Shown: piece after piece, positions 24,287 to 33,085 of the stretch
How the letters are laid out: each line of letters begins with the position of its first letter
Numbering within the stretch: the first letter of the stretch is position 1
Origin: an uncultured Gammaproteobacteria bacterium
Lineage (GTDB): Bacteria; Pseudomonadota; Gammaproteobacteria; GCA-001735895
DNA: 36,617 nucleotides
Assembly (NCBI GenBank): GCA_937894085.1
Contig: CALCSG010000457.1
Coordinates: 1 to 36,617 of the forward strand
Direction of reading: 5' to 3'
Made by a program: the position numbers and the translations under genes
The notes under the pieces: model-generated
What the model saw: the letters and a program-made list of their open reading frames with translations, nothing else
The model's database searches: none
Told to the model about the DNA's origin: nothing

Positions 24287-25453
24287 ATGAGCAAAGAACC
24301 AACCACTAATCTGCTGGAGCCTTATTTAAAAATTATGGCTGAGAAACAGGCGTCTGATCTGTTTTTTGTCACCGGTGCCCCACCTAATATGAAGCTGGAT
24401 GGTAAAACTGCAGCTATAGCTAAAAATCCATTTAAACCCGGTCAGGTGCAAAAGTTGGCATATAGCCTGCTCACCGAAGAACAGGTGATGGATTTTGAAA
24501 TAAACCGGGAATTAAACCTGGGTTTTACACTGCTTAATGTGGGACGTTTTCGGGTCAATATTTTCTTACAAAGATCCGAAGTTTCGATGGTTATTCGCTA
24601 TATTAAGTGGATCATACCGAGTATCGATGAGCTCGGGCTACCGCAAATTCTGAAAAAAATTGTAATGGGAAAAAATGGACTGGTGCTGGTAGTGGGATCG
24701 ACTGGATCCGGTAAGTCTACCAGCCTGGCCGCCATGTTAAATTATCGCAATCAACGTGAAGGTGGTCATATTTTAACCGTCGAAGACCCGATTGAATTTG
24801 TATTCAAACACTCTAAATCCGTTATTTCACAACGTGAAGTCGGTATTGATACCTTATCCTATGAAAATGCATTACGGGAGGCACTTCGTGAAGCGCCTGA
24901 AGTAATCATGATTGGTGAAGCCCGTGACCGGGAAACGATGCAGGCAGCTATAAATTTTGCAGATACCGGTCATCTCTGTTTAACCACTTTGCACGCGGTG
25001 AATTCAAATCAGGCAATGGACCGTATTATGAATATGTTTCCCACGGATATGCGCGAACAATTACTGATGGATATGTCATTAAATCTGAAAGCGGTTGTGT
25101 CACAACGACTGGTTCCAGCGATGAATGGAAAGCTGGCCTGTGTGGTGGAAGTGATGGTGAACTCGCCTTATATCTCTGAATTATTACGCGAAGGTAATTT
25201 TAATGAAATTAAGGAAGTCATGGAAAAAGGTGACACAGTTGGAATGCAGACTTTTGATCAATCCCTTTACGACTTGTATAAAGCGGATAAAATTTCAATT
25301 AAAAATGCATTAACTTACGCTGACTCCAGTACTAACCTGGAGTGGAAAATTAATTTTGGTGGAGACCAGGGCAGGGATAGAGATAAACGTCATCATTTAA
25401 ACGAACAGCCATTTCCAGATGAGCTGGAATTACCCTCTGAAGAGTCATTCTGA
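24287..25453 (+). CDS. Third PilT/PilU-family ATPase (PilU-like paralogue)
   Basis: The 388-residue protein is collinear with PilU. It has Walker A GSTGSGKST, the Asp-box Glu in LTVEDPIEF, the Walker B region EVIMIGEARD and the His box GHLCLTTLHAVNS, so ATPase residues look intact. Its N-terminal domain is distinct: LNVGRFRVNIFLQRSEVSMVIRYIKW. It lacks AIRNLIRE and instead has EIKEVMEKGDTVGMQTFDQSLYDLY. It follows pilU by 25 bases, so all three are likely one transcript. It could be a specialised retraction motor or a PilU modulator; which is not known from sequence. Confidence 0.88.
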   Translation: MSKEPTTNLLEPYLKIMAEKQASDLFFVTGAPPNMKLDGKTAAIAKNPFKPGQVQKLAYSLLTEEQVMDFEINRELNLGFTLLNVGRFRVNIFLQRSEVSMVIRYIKWIIPSIDELGLPQILKKIVMGKNGLVLVVGSTGSGKSTSLAAMLNYRNQREGGHILTVEDPIEFVFKHSKSVISQREVGIDTLSYENALREALREAPEVIMIGEARDRETMQAAINFADTGHLCLTTLHAVNSNQAMDRIMNMFPTDMREQLLMDMSLNLKAVVSQRLVPAMNGKLACVVEVMVNSPYISELLREGNFNEIKEVMEKGDTVGMQTFDQSLYDLYKADKISIKNALTYADSSTNLEWKINFGGDQGRDRDKRHHLNEQPFPDELELPSEESF

Positions 25454-25504
25454 TGTTTCTTTTACTCGCTACCTTATAACATACTATTTTCCCGAGAAAA
25501 TTAA

Positions 25505-26389
25505 ATGTCTAAAAACTGGGCTTACCTGATGTTGGCCGGTTCGGCACTTTTCTGGTCTGGAAATTTTGTTATCGGCCGGGCTTTTGCTGCCGACATACAA
25601 CCTTTAACCATTTCTTATTTACGTTGGTGCAGTGCCTTATTGGTGATTTTACCGTTCACTATAAAATCAATGATAAATCAGTGGTCTATAATCCGTGCAA
25701 ATTTACCCCTGTTAATTTTCATGGGAGCATTTGGTGTCTCCGGGTTTAATACATTTGCCTATCTAGGGTTGAATAAAACAACTGCTACCAATGCACTGTT
25801 GATTAATAGTTTTATTCCAATTCTGATCATACTGCTGTCTACAATAAAACCGGGTATCCCGATTAACGCGGCAAAACTGATCGGTATTCTGATCTCTACC
25901 GGTGGCGTTTTAATGCTGGTGAGCCGGGGAGAAGTTGCCAACTTAATAGCCTTCAAAATTAACCAGGGTGATCTCTGGGTGTTATTGGCTGCATTTGTAT
26001 GGGCCGTTTATTCTATCAGCCTGCGCTGGCGACCTGCTGAATTAACCGCACCCGCATTTCTCAGTTTCACTATGATTATAGGGGTGCTTATTCTGAGCCC
26101 GGTGTACTGGTTAAATTTTCTGAATGAACCGGCGTTTGTGGTTAATTCAGCCAATATAGTCGCTATTGCTTATGTCGCGCTGTTTGCTTCTATCGGTGCG
26201 TTTTTATTCTGGAACCAGGGAGTGAAAATTGTCGGTGCCGGTACTGCCGGGCAGTTTATCCATCTGATGCCGGTATTTGGAACGATTATGGCTGTGGTAT
26301 TTCTGGACGAAAAATTATTCTGGTTTCATGTTGTCGGGGCAATAGCGATAGGGTCGGGTATTTATTTATCACTACGAAAGTCTGCGTAA
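25505..26389 (+). CDS. EamA/DMT-family transporter
   Basis: The 294-residue inner-membrane protein has ten predicted hydrophobic segments arranged as two EamA repeats (about 5-140 and 150-290). Conserved features include FWSGNFVIGR near the N-terminus and LMPVFGTIMAVVFLDEKLF near the C-terminus. The family exports amino acids, purine metabolites or other small molecules; the substrate cannot be assigned. It lies 51 bases after the third pilus ATPase, and read-through from that operon is possible but not required. Confidence 0.88.
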   Translation: MSKNWAYLMLAGSALFWSGNFVIGRAFAADIQPLTISYLRWCSALLVILPFTIKSMINQWSIIRANLPLLIFMGAFGVSGFNTFAYLGLNKTTATNALLINSFIPILIILLSTIKPGIPINAAKLIGILISTGGVLMLVSRGEVANLIAFKINQGDLWVLLAAFVWAVYSISLRWRPAELTAPAFLSFTMIIGVLILSPVYWLNFLNEPAFVVNSANIVAIAYVALFASIGAFLFWNQGVKIVGAGTAGQFIHLMPVFGTIMAVVFLDEKLFWFHVVGAIAIGSGIYLSLRKSA

Positions 26390-26604
26390 GTAGTTACTAT
26401 AGAACAGGTTTCTCAGTGAGAGCTTTTAAAGATTTTCAGCAAGAAGCTCACTTAAGTTTAAGAAAGAAGGCTTATTCGTTTCAGGTTTATTGAATTATTT
26501 TAAGTTATTAAGTGTGCTCATAGTTGATATATAAATGTATAATAATTTTTACGCCAGCCCTAACGATCCAGAGTGTTTCGATCCTGCTTCTTAAAATAAC
26601 CAAA

Positions 26605-27486
26605 TTAACCTGAATCTGGAAGCTTTCCTTCAAACAAGGCTTTGTTTTCATTGATGGCTTCCATCATATGGTTGCGAAACACTAATACTCTTGCCGTACG
26701 TTTAAGATCCGGGTGTAACAAAATCCACAGACCTAAATTATGTGCGGGATCGGGTTCACAGTAGCGCTCAAGCTGTGGTGCTGTATCCCCCATAAAACAG
26801 GGTAAATACGAAACGCCTAAATCCTCCCGTATTGCAGACAGCGTTAACAACGTATCATCACTGAAAAAATTATGTGATTGCTCGTCGCAGGCATGTTTGG
26901 TCCAGGATTTATGAAACGTACAGCAATCCACACCTATCCATTTAAGAGCCCCGCCTGTTTCCCGATGTTGTTGCAAATATTCACGGCTGCCATAAATGGT
27001 GGAGGCGACTGTGACCAGCTTTTTACCAATTAATGTATCGGTTGGTGTGTTGGTCAACCTGATTGCTACATCAGCTTCACGTTGCGATAAGCTGGAATCT
27101 ATATTGGAGACAACTACATGTAAGTCTACCTGAGGATAAGTCTTACTAAAGCTGGCAAACATGGGCATTAATACGGTCGAAGCCATGTTATTAATAGCGG
27201 TGACCTTTAGCGGGCCTACCAGGTTTGAATCTTTACCCAGCACAGTACCATCCACATGTAGTACTTCAGTCTCCATTCTATGCGCTGCCTGGCGTATATT
27301 TTCACCTGCAGGCGTCAACTCGTAGCCTGTATTTTTACGTTCAATTAATCGAGCACCCAAATTTTCCTCTAACTTGCGCAATCGTCTTGAAACGGTGGAA
27401 TGCTGGACATTAAGCTTTTTGGCGGCACCGCTAATGGACCCGGTGCGTGCGACCTCCAGAAACAGTCTCAGGTCATCCCAATTCAT
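26605..27486 (-). CDS. LysR-family transcriptional regulator
   Basis: The regulator is about 293 residues from the chosen start. The helix-turn-helix spans roughly residues 1-60 (SISGAAKKLNVQHSTVSRRLRKLEENLG), followed by a periplasmic-binding-like effector domain. I chose ATG 27486 because a GGAG ribosome binding site lies seven to eight bases upstream and the family usually starts at this point; a longer reading from 27516 would overlap the likely operator. It is divergent from a methyltransferase-nitrilase-GFA operon, which it probably controls. The inducer is unknown. Confidence 0.86.
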   Translation of the reverse strand: MNWDDLRLFLEVARTGSISGAAKKLNVQHSTVSRRLRKLEENLGARLIERKNTGYELTPAGENIRQAAHRMETEVLHVDGTVLGKDSNLVGPLKVTAINNMASTVLMPMFASFSKTYPQVDLHVVVSNIDSSLSQREADVAIRLTNTPTDTLIGKKLVTVASTIYGSREYLQQHRETGGALKWIGVDCCTFHKSWTKHACDEQSHNFFSDDTLLTLSAIREDLGVSYLPCFMGDTAPQLERYCEPDPAHNLGLWILLHPDLKRTARVLVFRNHMMEAINENKALFEGKLPDSG

Positions 27487-27501
27487 CGTTACTTCTCCGG
27501 T

Positions 27502-27517
27502 TGTGCATTTTTGCACA
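27502..27517. promoter_or_regulatory. LysR-type box TGTGCA-N4-TGCACA
   Basis: A perfect 6-bp palindrome with four-base spacer lies 16 bases upstream of the LysR gene start and 88 bases before the divergent methyltransferase. It contains the T-N11-A pattern that LysR regulators recognise, so it is the likely operator for autoregulation and activation of the operon. Confidence 0.65.
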
Positions 27518-27605
27518 TTATGTTTCTTTTTTTAGCGAATTGTAAGCATAAGTAATCAGCATACACTCAGTATTACTTAAACAAAACAATCAAAGGAGAA
27601 CAATC

Positions 27606-28472
27606 ATGACTCATAACCCACCACTATTCGATGCTGTAAAATACAAACAAACCACCCTGCAACAGTGGAATACGGCTGCAGAAGCCTGGCATCGCTGGGG
27701 CCCCTTACTGTCAAGATGGCTGGGGCCAGCTACTGAAACGATGCTGGATATGTGTCAGGTTAAAAGTGGCAGTCGAGTACTTGATGTAGCTGCCGGTGCC
27801 GGAGAACAGACAATAGCAGCTGCCAGACGCATTGGAGAATCAGGGCATATACTGGCAACAGATATTTCACCCGACATCCTTGAGTTTGCCCGTATATCGG
27901 CCAATCTAACGGGATTGAAAAATATTTCCACTCAGGTGATCGATGGTGAAAATCTAACGCAGCTTAACGCCGATCCATTTGATGCCATCATTTCTAGAGT
28001 AGGCCTGATTTATTTCCTGGATCAGCAAAAGGCACTGGCAGGCATGAAACATCATTTGAGAACTGATGGAAAGGTGGCCGCCATGGTTTATTCCACGGCT
28101 GAAAAAAATCCCTTCTTCTCAATTCCTGTATCTATTATACGTCGTCGGGCAAAACTACCTGCCCCTTTACCCGGTCAACCAGGGCCTTTTAGCCTGGGTG
28201 ACGAAGACAGGCTTGAAAAAGCATTTTCCGATGCGGGTTTCAGAAATATAGAGATTGAAAAAATAAATGCTCCTGTTCGACTTTCCTCGGCGGCAGAGTG
28301 CCTGCAGTTTGAACAGGAATCTTTTGGTGCTCTGCATCAAATGTTATCGGGACTGTCAGATCCCCAGCAGGATGAAGCCTGGAATGAAATTGAAGAAGCT
28401 CTGGGCCAGTTTGAAATGGATGGTCAATTTGAAGGTCCCTGCGAAATGCTTGTTGCCGTAGGAACCAAATAA
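27606..28472 (+). CDS. Class I SAM-dependent methyltransferase
   Basis: The 288-residue protein has the SAM-binding motif VLDVAAGAGEQ at about residues 60-70 and the ATDIS acidic strand after it, typical of UbiE/COQ5-like methyltransferases. The substrate is unknown. A strong AAAGGAG site precedes the ATG. It is the first gene of a probable operon with the nitrilase (17 bases downstream) and the GFA-family protein. Confidence 0.85.
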   Translation: MTHNPPLFDAVKYKQTTLQQWNTAAEAWHRWGPLLSRWLGPATETMLDMCQVKSGSRVLDVAAGAGEQTIAAARRIGESGHILATDISPDILEFARISANLTGLKNISTQVIDGENLTQLNADPFDAIISRVGLIYFLDQQKALAGMKHHLRTDGKVAAMVYSTAEKNPFFSIPVSIIRRRAKLPAPLPGQPGPFSLGDEDRLEKAFSDAGFRNIEIEKINAPVRLSSAAECLQFEQESFGALHQMLSGLSDPQQDEAWNEIEEALGQFEMDGQFEGPCEMLVAVGTK

Positions 28473-28489
28473 ACCACAGGAGAGAGATA

Positions 28490-29440
28490 ATGAGTCAAAT
28501 AGCCATCGTACAGACAGCACCGGTTTTTCTGGATAAAACTAAAACCATTGAGTTAGCGGTTTCGAAGATCGAACAAGCGGCCAAAAAGGGAGCAGATCTA
28601 GTCGTATTCAGCGAAGCATTCATACCCGGTTATCCTGCCTGGGTATGGCGCCTGCGACCAGGTGGAGACTGGAACCTGTCAGAACAGTTACATGAACGCC
28701 TGTTAAACAATGCGATCAATATGCATTCAGATGACCTGGCTCCACTTTATCAAGCGGCCAAAAAACATCAGCTGACAGTTGTTTGCGGCATAGAAGAGAG
28801 AGACAGCGAACATAGTCGGTCAACCCTTTTCAATAGCGTTGTTGTCATCGGTCCAGAAGGCACCCTGTTGAATAAACACCGGAAATTAATGCCCACGAAC
28901 CCTGAGCGCATGGTGTGGGGATTTGGCGATGGCTCGGGCTTAAAGGTGGTGGATACACCGGCAGGTCGCATAGGCACCTTGTTATGCTGGGAAAACTATA
29001 TGCCACTGGCTCGATATGCATTGTATTCACAGGGAGTAGAACTGTATATCGCGCCCACCTATGACAGTGGAGATGGCTGGATTGGCAGTTTGCAACATAT
29101 AGCAAGGGAAGGTTGTTGCTGGGTTGTAGGCTGCGGAAATTTAATGAAAGGCAGTGATATCCCGGATGACTTTCCCGAAAAAGACAACCTGTACCCGGAT
29201 GCAGAGGAATGGGTGAATCCAGGTGATTCGGTAGTGATTGCCCCCGGCGGTGAAATTACTGCGGGTCCGTTGCGAAAAGAAGACGGCATCTTATATTGCG
29301 AAATTGATCCGGCAAAAGTGGGCATCGCGAGAAGAGCACTGGATGTATCAGGTCATTATTCAAGGCCTGATATTTTCCAGCTGCACATCAATACAAAACC
29401 ACAGTCTTCAGTGGTGTTCGAAAACCAGAAACCCGGTTAA
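28490..29440 (+). CDS. Nitrilase (carbon-nitrogen hydrolase family)
   Basis: The 316-residue enzyme carries the catalytic triad Glu42 (FSEAFIPGYP), Lys132 (HRKLMPTNPERMVWG) and Cys166 (LLCWENYMPLARY). The HRKLMPTxxER segment and CWENYMP are typical of true nitrilases, which hydrolyse organic nitriles to acids and ammonia. GGAGAG precedes the ATG. Its neighbours, a methyltransferase and a GFA-like protein, suggest a small-molecule detoxification or modification route, but the nitrile substrate is not evident. Confidence 0.92.
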   Translation: MSQIAIVQTAPVFLDKTKTIELAVSKIEQAAKKGADLVVFSEAFIPGYPAWVWRLRPGGDWNLSEQLHERLLNNAINMHSDDLAPLYQAAKKHQLTVVCGIEERDSEHSRSTLFNSVVVIGPEGTLLNKHRKLMPTNPERMVWGFGDGSGLKVVDTPAGRIGTLLCWENYMPLARYALYSQGVELYIAPTYDSGDGWIGSLQHIAREGCCWVVGCGNLMKGSDIPDDFPEKDNLYPDAEEWVNPGDSVVIAPGGEITAGPLRKEDGILYCEIDPAKVGIARRALDVSGHYSRPDIFQLHINTKPQSSVVFENQKPG

Positions 29441-29476
29441 TCATTGAATTTGATATAACCTGTTTAGGAGAGACTT

Positions 29477-29932
29477 ATGAATAATCAAACCCGTTACCAG
29501 GCCAGTTGTTTTTGCGGTGATGTGCAACTTACCTTAACTGGAGAACCAGAAGCCATGGCTTACTGCCATTGTGACTCATGTAGGCGCTGGTCGGCAGGGC
29601 TGGTTAGTGCGTTCACGCTGTGGAAACCTGAAAACATAGAAATAACCTCGGGAAAAGAAAAGTTAGACTGCTTTACTGGAAATCCAGGTTCAGAGCATGA
29701 AACCGAAGTGAGTCATCGAAAATGGTGTAAAACCTGCGGGGGTCATATTTATACCGAGCATCCAGACATGGGCGTGAACGATATACCGGCTGCTGTAATA
29801 ACCGGTTTTAGTTTTAAACCAGGGTTTCATGTGCACTATCAGGAAGCGGTGCGGCCAATTTCAGATGGATTACCGAAGTTTAAGGATCTGCCGAAAGAGG
29901 CCGGCGGTTCAGGTCAGCTGCTGAGTGAATAG
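29477..29932 (+). CDS. GFA-family (glutathione-dependent formaldehyde-activating-like) protein
   Basis: The 151-residue zinc-binding protein shows CFCGDVQLTL, CHCDSCRRWS and CKTCGGHIY, the cysteine clusters of the GFA/CENP-V fold. Some members combine glutathione with formaldehyde, but most are of unknown substrate. A GGAGAG site lies before the ATG, matching the preceding two genes, so all three likely form one operon. Confidence 0.9.
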   Translation: MNNQTRYQASCFCGDVQLTLTGEPEAMAYCHCDSCRRWSAGLVSAFTLWKPENIEITSGKEKLDCFTGNPGSEHETEVSHRKWCKTCGGHIYTEHPDMGVNDIPAAVITGFSFKPGFHVHYQEAVRPISDGLPKFKDLPKEAGGSGQLLSE

Positions 29933-30320
29933 CTCAATTGATGTGATGAATACAATAACTCTATATGTTGTTTATCTGCTTACCCTTGTGGCATGGTTGT
30001 GTGGCGCATCAGCTGTTCTGGCAGCTGATATGCCCTGTCACTTCGAACCATTATCGAAGCAGGTGTATGTCATTAACGGATCTAACCCAGACCAGTGCCC
30101 CATTAAAACGCTTCAACACCCGGTCACAAATCCGGTTACTATTATAGGGCAAAGCGGGGTCATTCTGGTCGACCCAGGGAGTAGCCAGCAGGTGGGTAAA
30201 CTGGTTGTAGACAGGCTTCGCTTTATCACGTCAAAACCCGTCATAGCTATTATCAATACTCATATCCACGGCCTGTACTGGTTAGCCAATCATGCCGTTA
30301 AGACCGAATTCCCTGAGGCA

Positions 30321-30328
30321 AAAATTTA
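30321..30328. repeat. Target-site duplication, left copy
   Basis: AAAATTTA here is identical to 31378-31385 on the other side of the insertion sequence. Confidence 0.9.
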
Positions 30329-31377
30329 CCTGATTACGTACAAAGCTCCGCTAGCTCACGTGGCGAGCTAGTAGCTGGTGCATAATACACCTGTTCATAT
30401 CTTTTACAGGCCAACATCATGTCACGTAACCTCATTCAATTTCAGCCAGGGCTATCATTATCCCAGTTTATTAAACTTTACGGTACTCAAACCCAGTGTG
30501 AAGCGGCTTTAGAAACATCACGCTGGCCCAATGGTTTTTATTGTCCGCATTGAAACGATACTCGACACAGTTCGCATCAGCGTTCCGGCCGAAAACTCTT
30601 TCAATGCTACCGTTGCCGTAAACAAACCAGCTTAACAGCCGGTACAATTTTTGATTCCTCTAAACTCTTGCTAACGACCTGGTTTCTGGCCATGCACCTA
30701 CTGACACAAGCCAAAAATAATGTTTCCACGCTCGAACTTTCTCGTCATCTGGGCGTGAGTTACAACACAGCCTGGCTGATTAAACACAAACTCCTCCAGG
30801 TCATGGAAGAACGTGAACAAAATCGTGAACTCATTGGACGCGTCGAGATCGATGATGCCTATTTCGGTGGCGAACATCGCGGTAAACGTGGCCGGGGCTC
30901 TCCCAATAAGGTCCCTTTTGTTGCCGCAGTGCAAACCAGTGATGAAGGTCGCCCGCACCTCGTTCGTTTTGACCGTGTCAATGGGTTCACCCATGACGAA
31001 ATCGAACGCTGGGCTCAACAAGCCTTATCCGCTGATACTGTAGTCCATTCTGACGGTCTCAGTGGGTTTACTGTTCTCTCTGAAATGGTCGATGATCATT
31101 TGCCTACCATCACCGGATCTGGCCCCGCTGCTGTTCAACTTCCTCAGTTCAAATGGGTTAATACACTTCTTGCAAACCTGAAAACAGCGATCACTGGTAC
31201 CTACCATGCCATCAAATTTCAGAAATATGCACAGCGTTATTTATCAGAAGCTCAATACCGCTTTAATCGACGCTTTGACCTGAGTACGATACTATCTCGT
31301 TTACTTCGTGCAGCGGTTACTACAAAACCAAAAACTCTTAACGTGACCAGACTGGCGGAGCTTTATACGTAATCAAG
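30329..31377 (+). mobile_element. IS1595-family insertion sequence, 1049 bp
   Basis: The ends form 26-bp inverted repeats (30329-30354 and 31352-31377) matching at 23 positions, beginning CCTGATTACG and CTTGATTACG. They are flanked by identical 8-bp target duplications AAAATTTA at 30321-30328 and 31378-31385, the length typical of this family. Intact duplications and a restorable host frame indicate a recent insertion in an MBL-fold gene. Confidence 0.92.
30419..31372 (+). pseudogene. IS1595-family transposase with in-frame TGA
   Basis: The reading frame from ATG 30419 begins MSRNLIQFQPGLSLSQF and reaches CPH followed by TGA at 30551-30553; it then continues in the same frame to a stop at 31370-31372 (318 codons in total). 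The TGA lies at the second Cys of the first CxxC of the N-terminal zinc ribbon (the second pair, CYRC, follows). The DDE-type catalytic domain is complete: VEIDDAYFGG, VVHSDGLSGF and the third segment with VNTLLANLK and GTYHAIKFQKYAQRYLSEAQYRFNRRF. A shortened protein could start at ATG 30668 but would lack the zinc ribbon. A nonsense mutation (TGC or TGT to TGA) is the simplest explanation. Confidence 0.87.
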
Positions 31378-31385
31378 AAAATTTA
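31378..31385. repeat. Target-site duplication, right copy
   Basis: AAAATTTA here pairs with 30321-30328. Confidence 0.9.
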
Positions 31386-31945
31386 TGCCCACCAGAGCAT
31401 GATCCAGCGAATAGCAGAAGGCGAAGGGGTGTTCTGGATCGACGCAATTACGGGTAAATATGATGGAGATAAAACCCAACTGGCGCTGCCTGATACGGCA
31501 TTAAAAGGGGGCGAAGTATTAAACCTGAATGGTGTCGAGATAAAAATCCATTATCAGGGGCTTTCTCACACAGACCACGATCTTTTGATCGAAGTGGTTA
31601 AGGACAAAATTTTGATCCTGGGCGGTCTCGTGGTCGAGCCGGAAGTACCATCGCAAGGTGTTCCCGCAGATGCCAATTTTAAAGGCCAGATTGCAGCCAC
31701 AAAATTTGCAATACAACTCCACATGAACATCTATATTCCTGGGCAGGGGTTCCCTCAGGGTGTGGTACTACCGCAAAGAGGGCTTCGATTCCTGCAAGCA
31801 ATTTATTCCGGTGTTGAACATTATTACAGCGAAGGGCTGGAAGACTTCGAAATAACACAAAGGCTAAAAGTAGAGTTATCTGAATTTCAACAATGGTATC
31901 AATTTGATTTTTTGGGCAGAGTAATAGCAGAAATGTACCTGCAGG

Positions 31946-32155
31946 TTGAACAGGAAAATTTTTAGCGCACTGGAAATTAAGACTTGTTTTGATAAAGACC
32001 AGGTTATCCAGGACTGTATAGTTGCCAACAGCGAAAGTCAGGAAGCGTTCCCAGAAGTTATATCAAATGCGATATCAAAAAAAGCGACGTTTTTATCTGA
32101 ACCTGGTGAGTCCAGACATGCGGGTGTTTCACCAATTACAGATCGCATGAAATAA
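31946..32155 (+). CDS. Possible small ORF after the split hydrolase gene
   Basis: A 69-codon frame begins at TTG 31946 inside the end of the hydrolase gene and runs to TAA at 32155, encoding a polar sequence with CFDKDQVIQDCIVANSESQEAFPEV. It has no recognised domain and no clear ribosome binding site. The composition is plausible for coding sequence, so it could be a small gene or a frameshifted remnant, but evidence is weak. Confidence 0.25.
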   Translation: MNRKIFSALEIKTCFDKDQVIQDCIVANSESQEAFPEVISNAISKKATFLSEPGESRHAGVSPITDRMK

Positions 32156-32221
32156 CCATAAAACGAGTATTAAATTTGCTGCTTGCACCCAGAAATTAAC
32201 ATTGGTGAAACAGGCCCTTGA

Positions 32222-32243
32222 CTAGAACGAACGTTCGTTTTAG
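32222..32243. promoter_or_regulatory. TetR-type palindromic operator
   Basis: A perfect 14-bp palindrome AACGAACGTTCGTT (32226-32239) extends outward as CTA...TAG with one mismatched pair, giving 22 bp. It sits about ten bases before the TetR gene start, a position that would repress its own transcription. GAACGAACGTTC-like sites are common for TetR regulators. Confidence 0.75.
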
Positions 32244-32252
32244 TATCGACAG

Positions 32253-32828
32253 ATGCAAACTCATATTCCCAATAAAGTACTAACCACAGCATTGAACCTG
32301 TTTACGACGAAGGGCTACTTCAGCACTTCTATGCGTGATATTACTGCAGATTCAGCCGTTAGTACCGGTTCTGTATATCACTATTTCAAAGATAAGGAAG
32401 GCGTTGCAACAGCACTCTACCGGAGCATGATAGAGCGTATGCGAGTAGCGTTACTGCATATTGTCAGTACACATGATACTTCACATGATCAATGCCATGC
32501 TGTCATCAGCCTGCTGTTTAAAATAGCCGAAGAGGAACCTGAAGTGATGAGCTTCATGCTCTACACAAAGCATCGCGAGTTTTTGCCAGCCGAGCCTCCA
32601 GTCTGTTCATCTGAGCCTTTCGAAATTATGCGTTCAATGGTTCAGTCTGGCATGGATAAAGGTGAGATCGAACAGCGCGATGTATTAGTTGCCTCTACCT
32701 GCCTGTATGGCGGAGCTATAAAAATGATCACTTCTCACCTGGACGGGATTCTCGATCAACCTCTAAGTTCCTACCTGGATGATATCTGGGCCTGCTCCTG
32801 GCGCGCCGTTGCCAGCAGTAAAAGCTAA
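32253..32828 (+). CDS. TetR/AcrR-family transcriptional regulator
   Basis: The 191-residue protein has the TetR helix-turn-helix at about 10-55 (ALNLFTTKGYFSTSMRDITADSAVSTGSVYHYFKDKEGV) and a helical ligand-binding C-terminus. The adjacent palindrome supports autoregulation. It heads a run of two further plus-strand genes (a Cys-rich protein and a DsrE-like protein) that may be its targets; the ligand is unknown. No strong ribosome binding site is visible. Confidence 0.9.
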   Translation: MQTHIPNKVLTTALNLFTTKGYFSTSMRDITADSAVSTGSVYHYFKDKEGVATALYRSMIERMRVALLHIVSTHDTSHDQCHAVISLLFKIAEEEPEVMSFMLYTKHREFLPAEPPVCSSEPFEIMRSMVQSGMDKGEIEQRDVLVASTCLYGGAIKMITSHLDGILDQPLSSYLDDIWACSWRAVASSKS

Positions 32829-32854
32829 CCACTTTCAGCATATTCAGCATCACG

Positions 32855-33067
32855 ATGAATAAAACAGAAGCATTAGAAGATTACTGTATGGGCTGTGTCT
32901 ACTATCCACCCAACTTGCCAGTACATGCCTATTCGGCAGAAGACTATCAGATGCTTCAGCAAAAAAGCTGTTCATTCGACCACCAACCAGCAGACAAATA
33001 TTGCCAGGCAACGAGAAAGACCAGCTGTTCATTGGTTGATCTCGAACGCATGAAAAATTCAATCTAA
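32855..33067 (+). CDS. Small Cys-rich protein, unknown function
   Basis: The 70-residue protein has six cysteines (YCMGC, then KSC, YC, SC) spaced along the sequence and ends in CSLVDLERMKNSI. No signal peptide is seen. The cysteine pattern could bind a metal or form disulfides, but no known family is recognised. It lies 26 bases after the TetR gene and 18 bases before the DsrE-like gene, so the three are probably co-transcribed. Confidence 0.6.
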   Translation: MNKTEALEDYCMGCVYYPPNLPVHAYSAEDYQMLQQKSCSFDHQPADKYCQATRKTSCSLVDLERMKNSI

Positions 33068-33085
33068 CAAACCACAGACTAAACG

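Larger units (their letters stand above)
29946..31965 (+). pseudogene. Secreted metallo-beta-lactamase-fold hydrolase, split by an IS1595-family insertion
   Basis: The N-terminal part (29946-30328) starts at ATG 29946 with a signal peptide ending AVLA-ADMP and a segment NTHIHGLYWLAN. The C-terminal part (31386-31965) carries AHQSMIQRIAEG and GLSHTDHDLLIEV. Joining 30328 to 31386 gives 963 bases, 321 codons including the stop, with a continuous frame (EAKIYAHQS). The reconstructed protein is 320 residues, exported, and related to MBL-fold hydrolases. The usual HxHxDH motif reads HIHGLY, so the Asp and a His expected in the canonical motif are missing; metal binding may be altered. The insertion makes it inactive unless the element excises precisely. 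Confidence 0.8.

Noticed and set aside
27487-27516. Longer LysR protein starting at 27516
   Set aside because: The extra start overlaps the likely operator and has no ribosome binding site, while ATG 27486 has GGAG in place.
29925-29945. GTG start for the MBL-fold protein at 29925
   Set aside because: The signal peptide begins at ATG 29946, and the extra seven residues would precede it and overlap the GFA stop.
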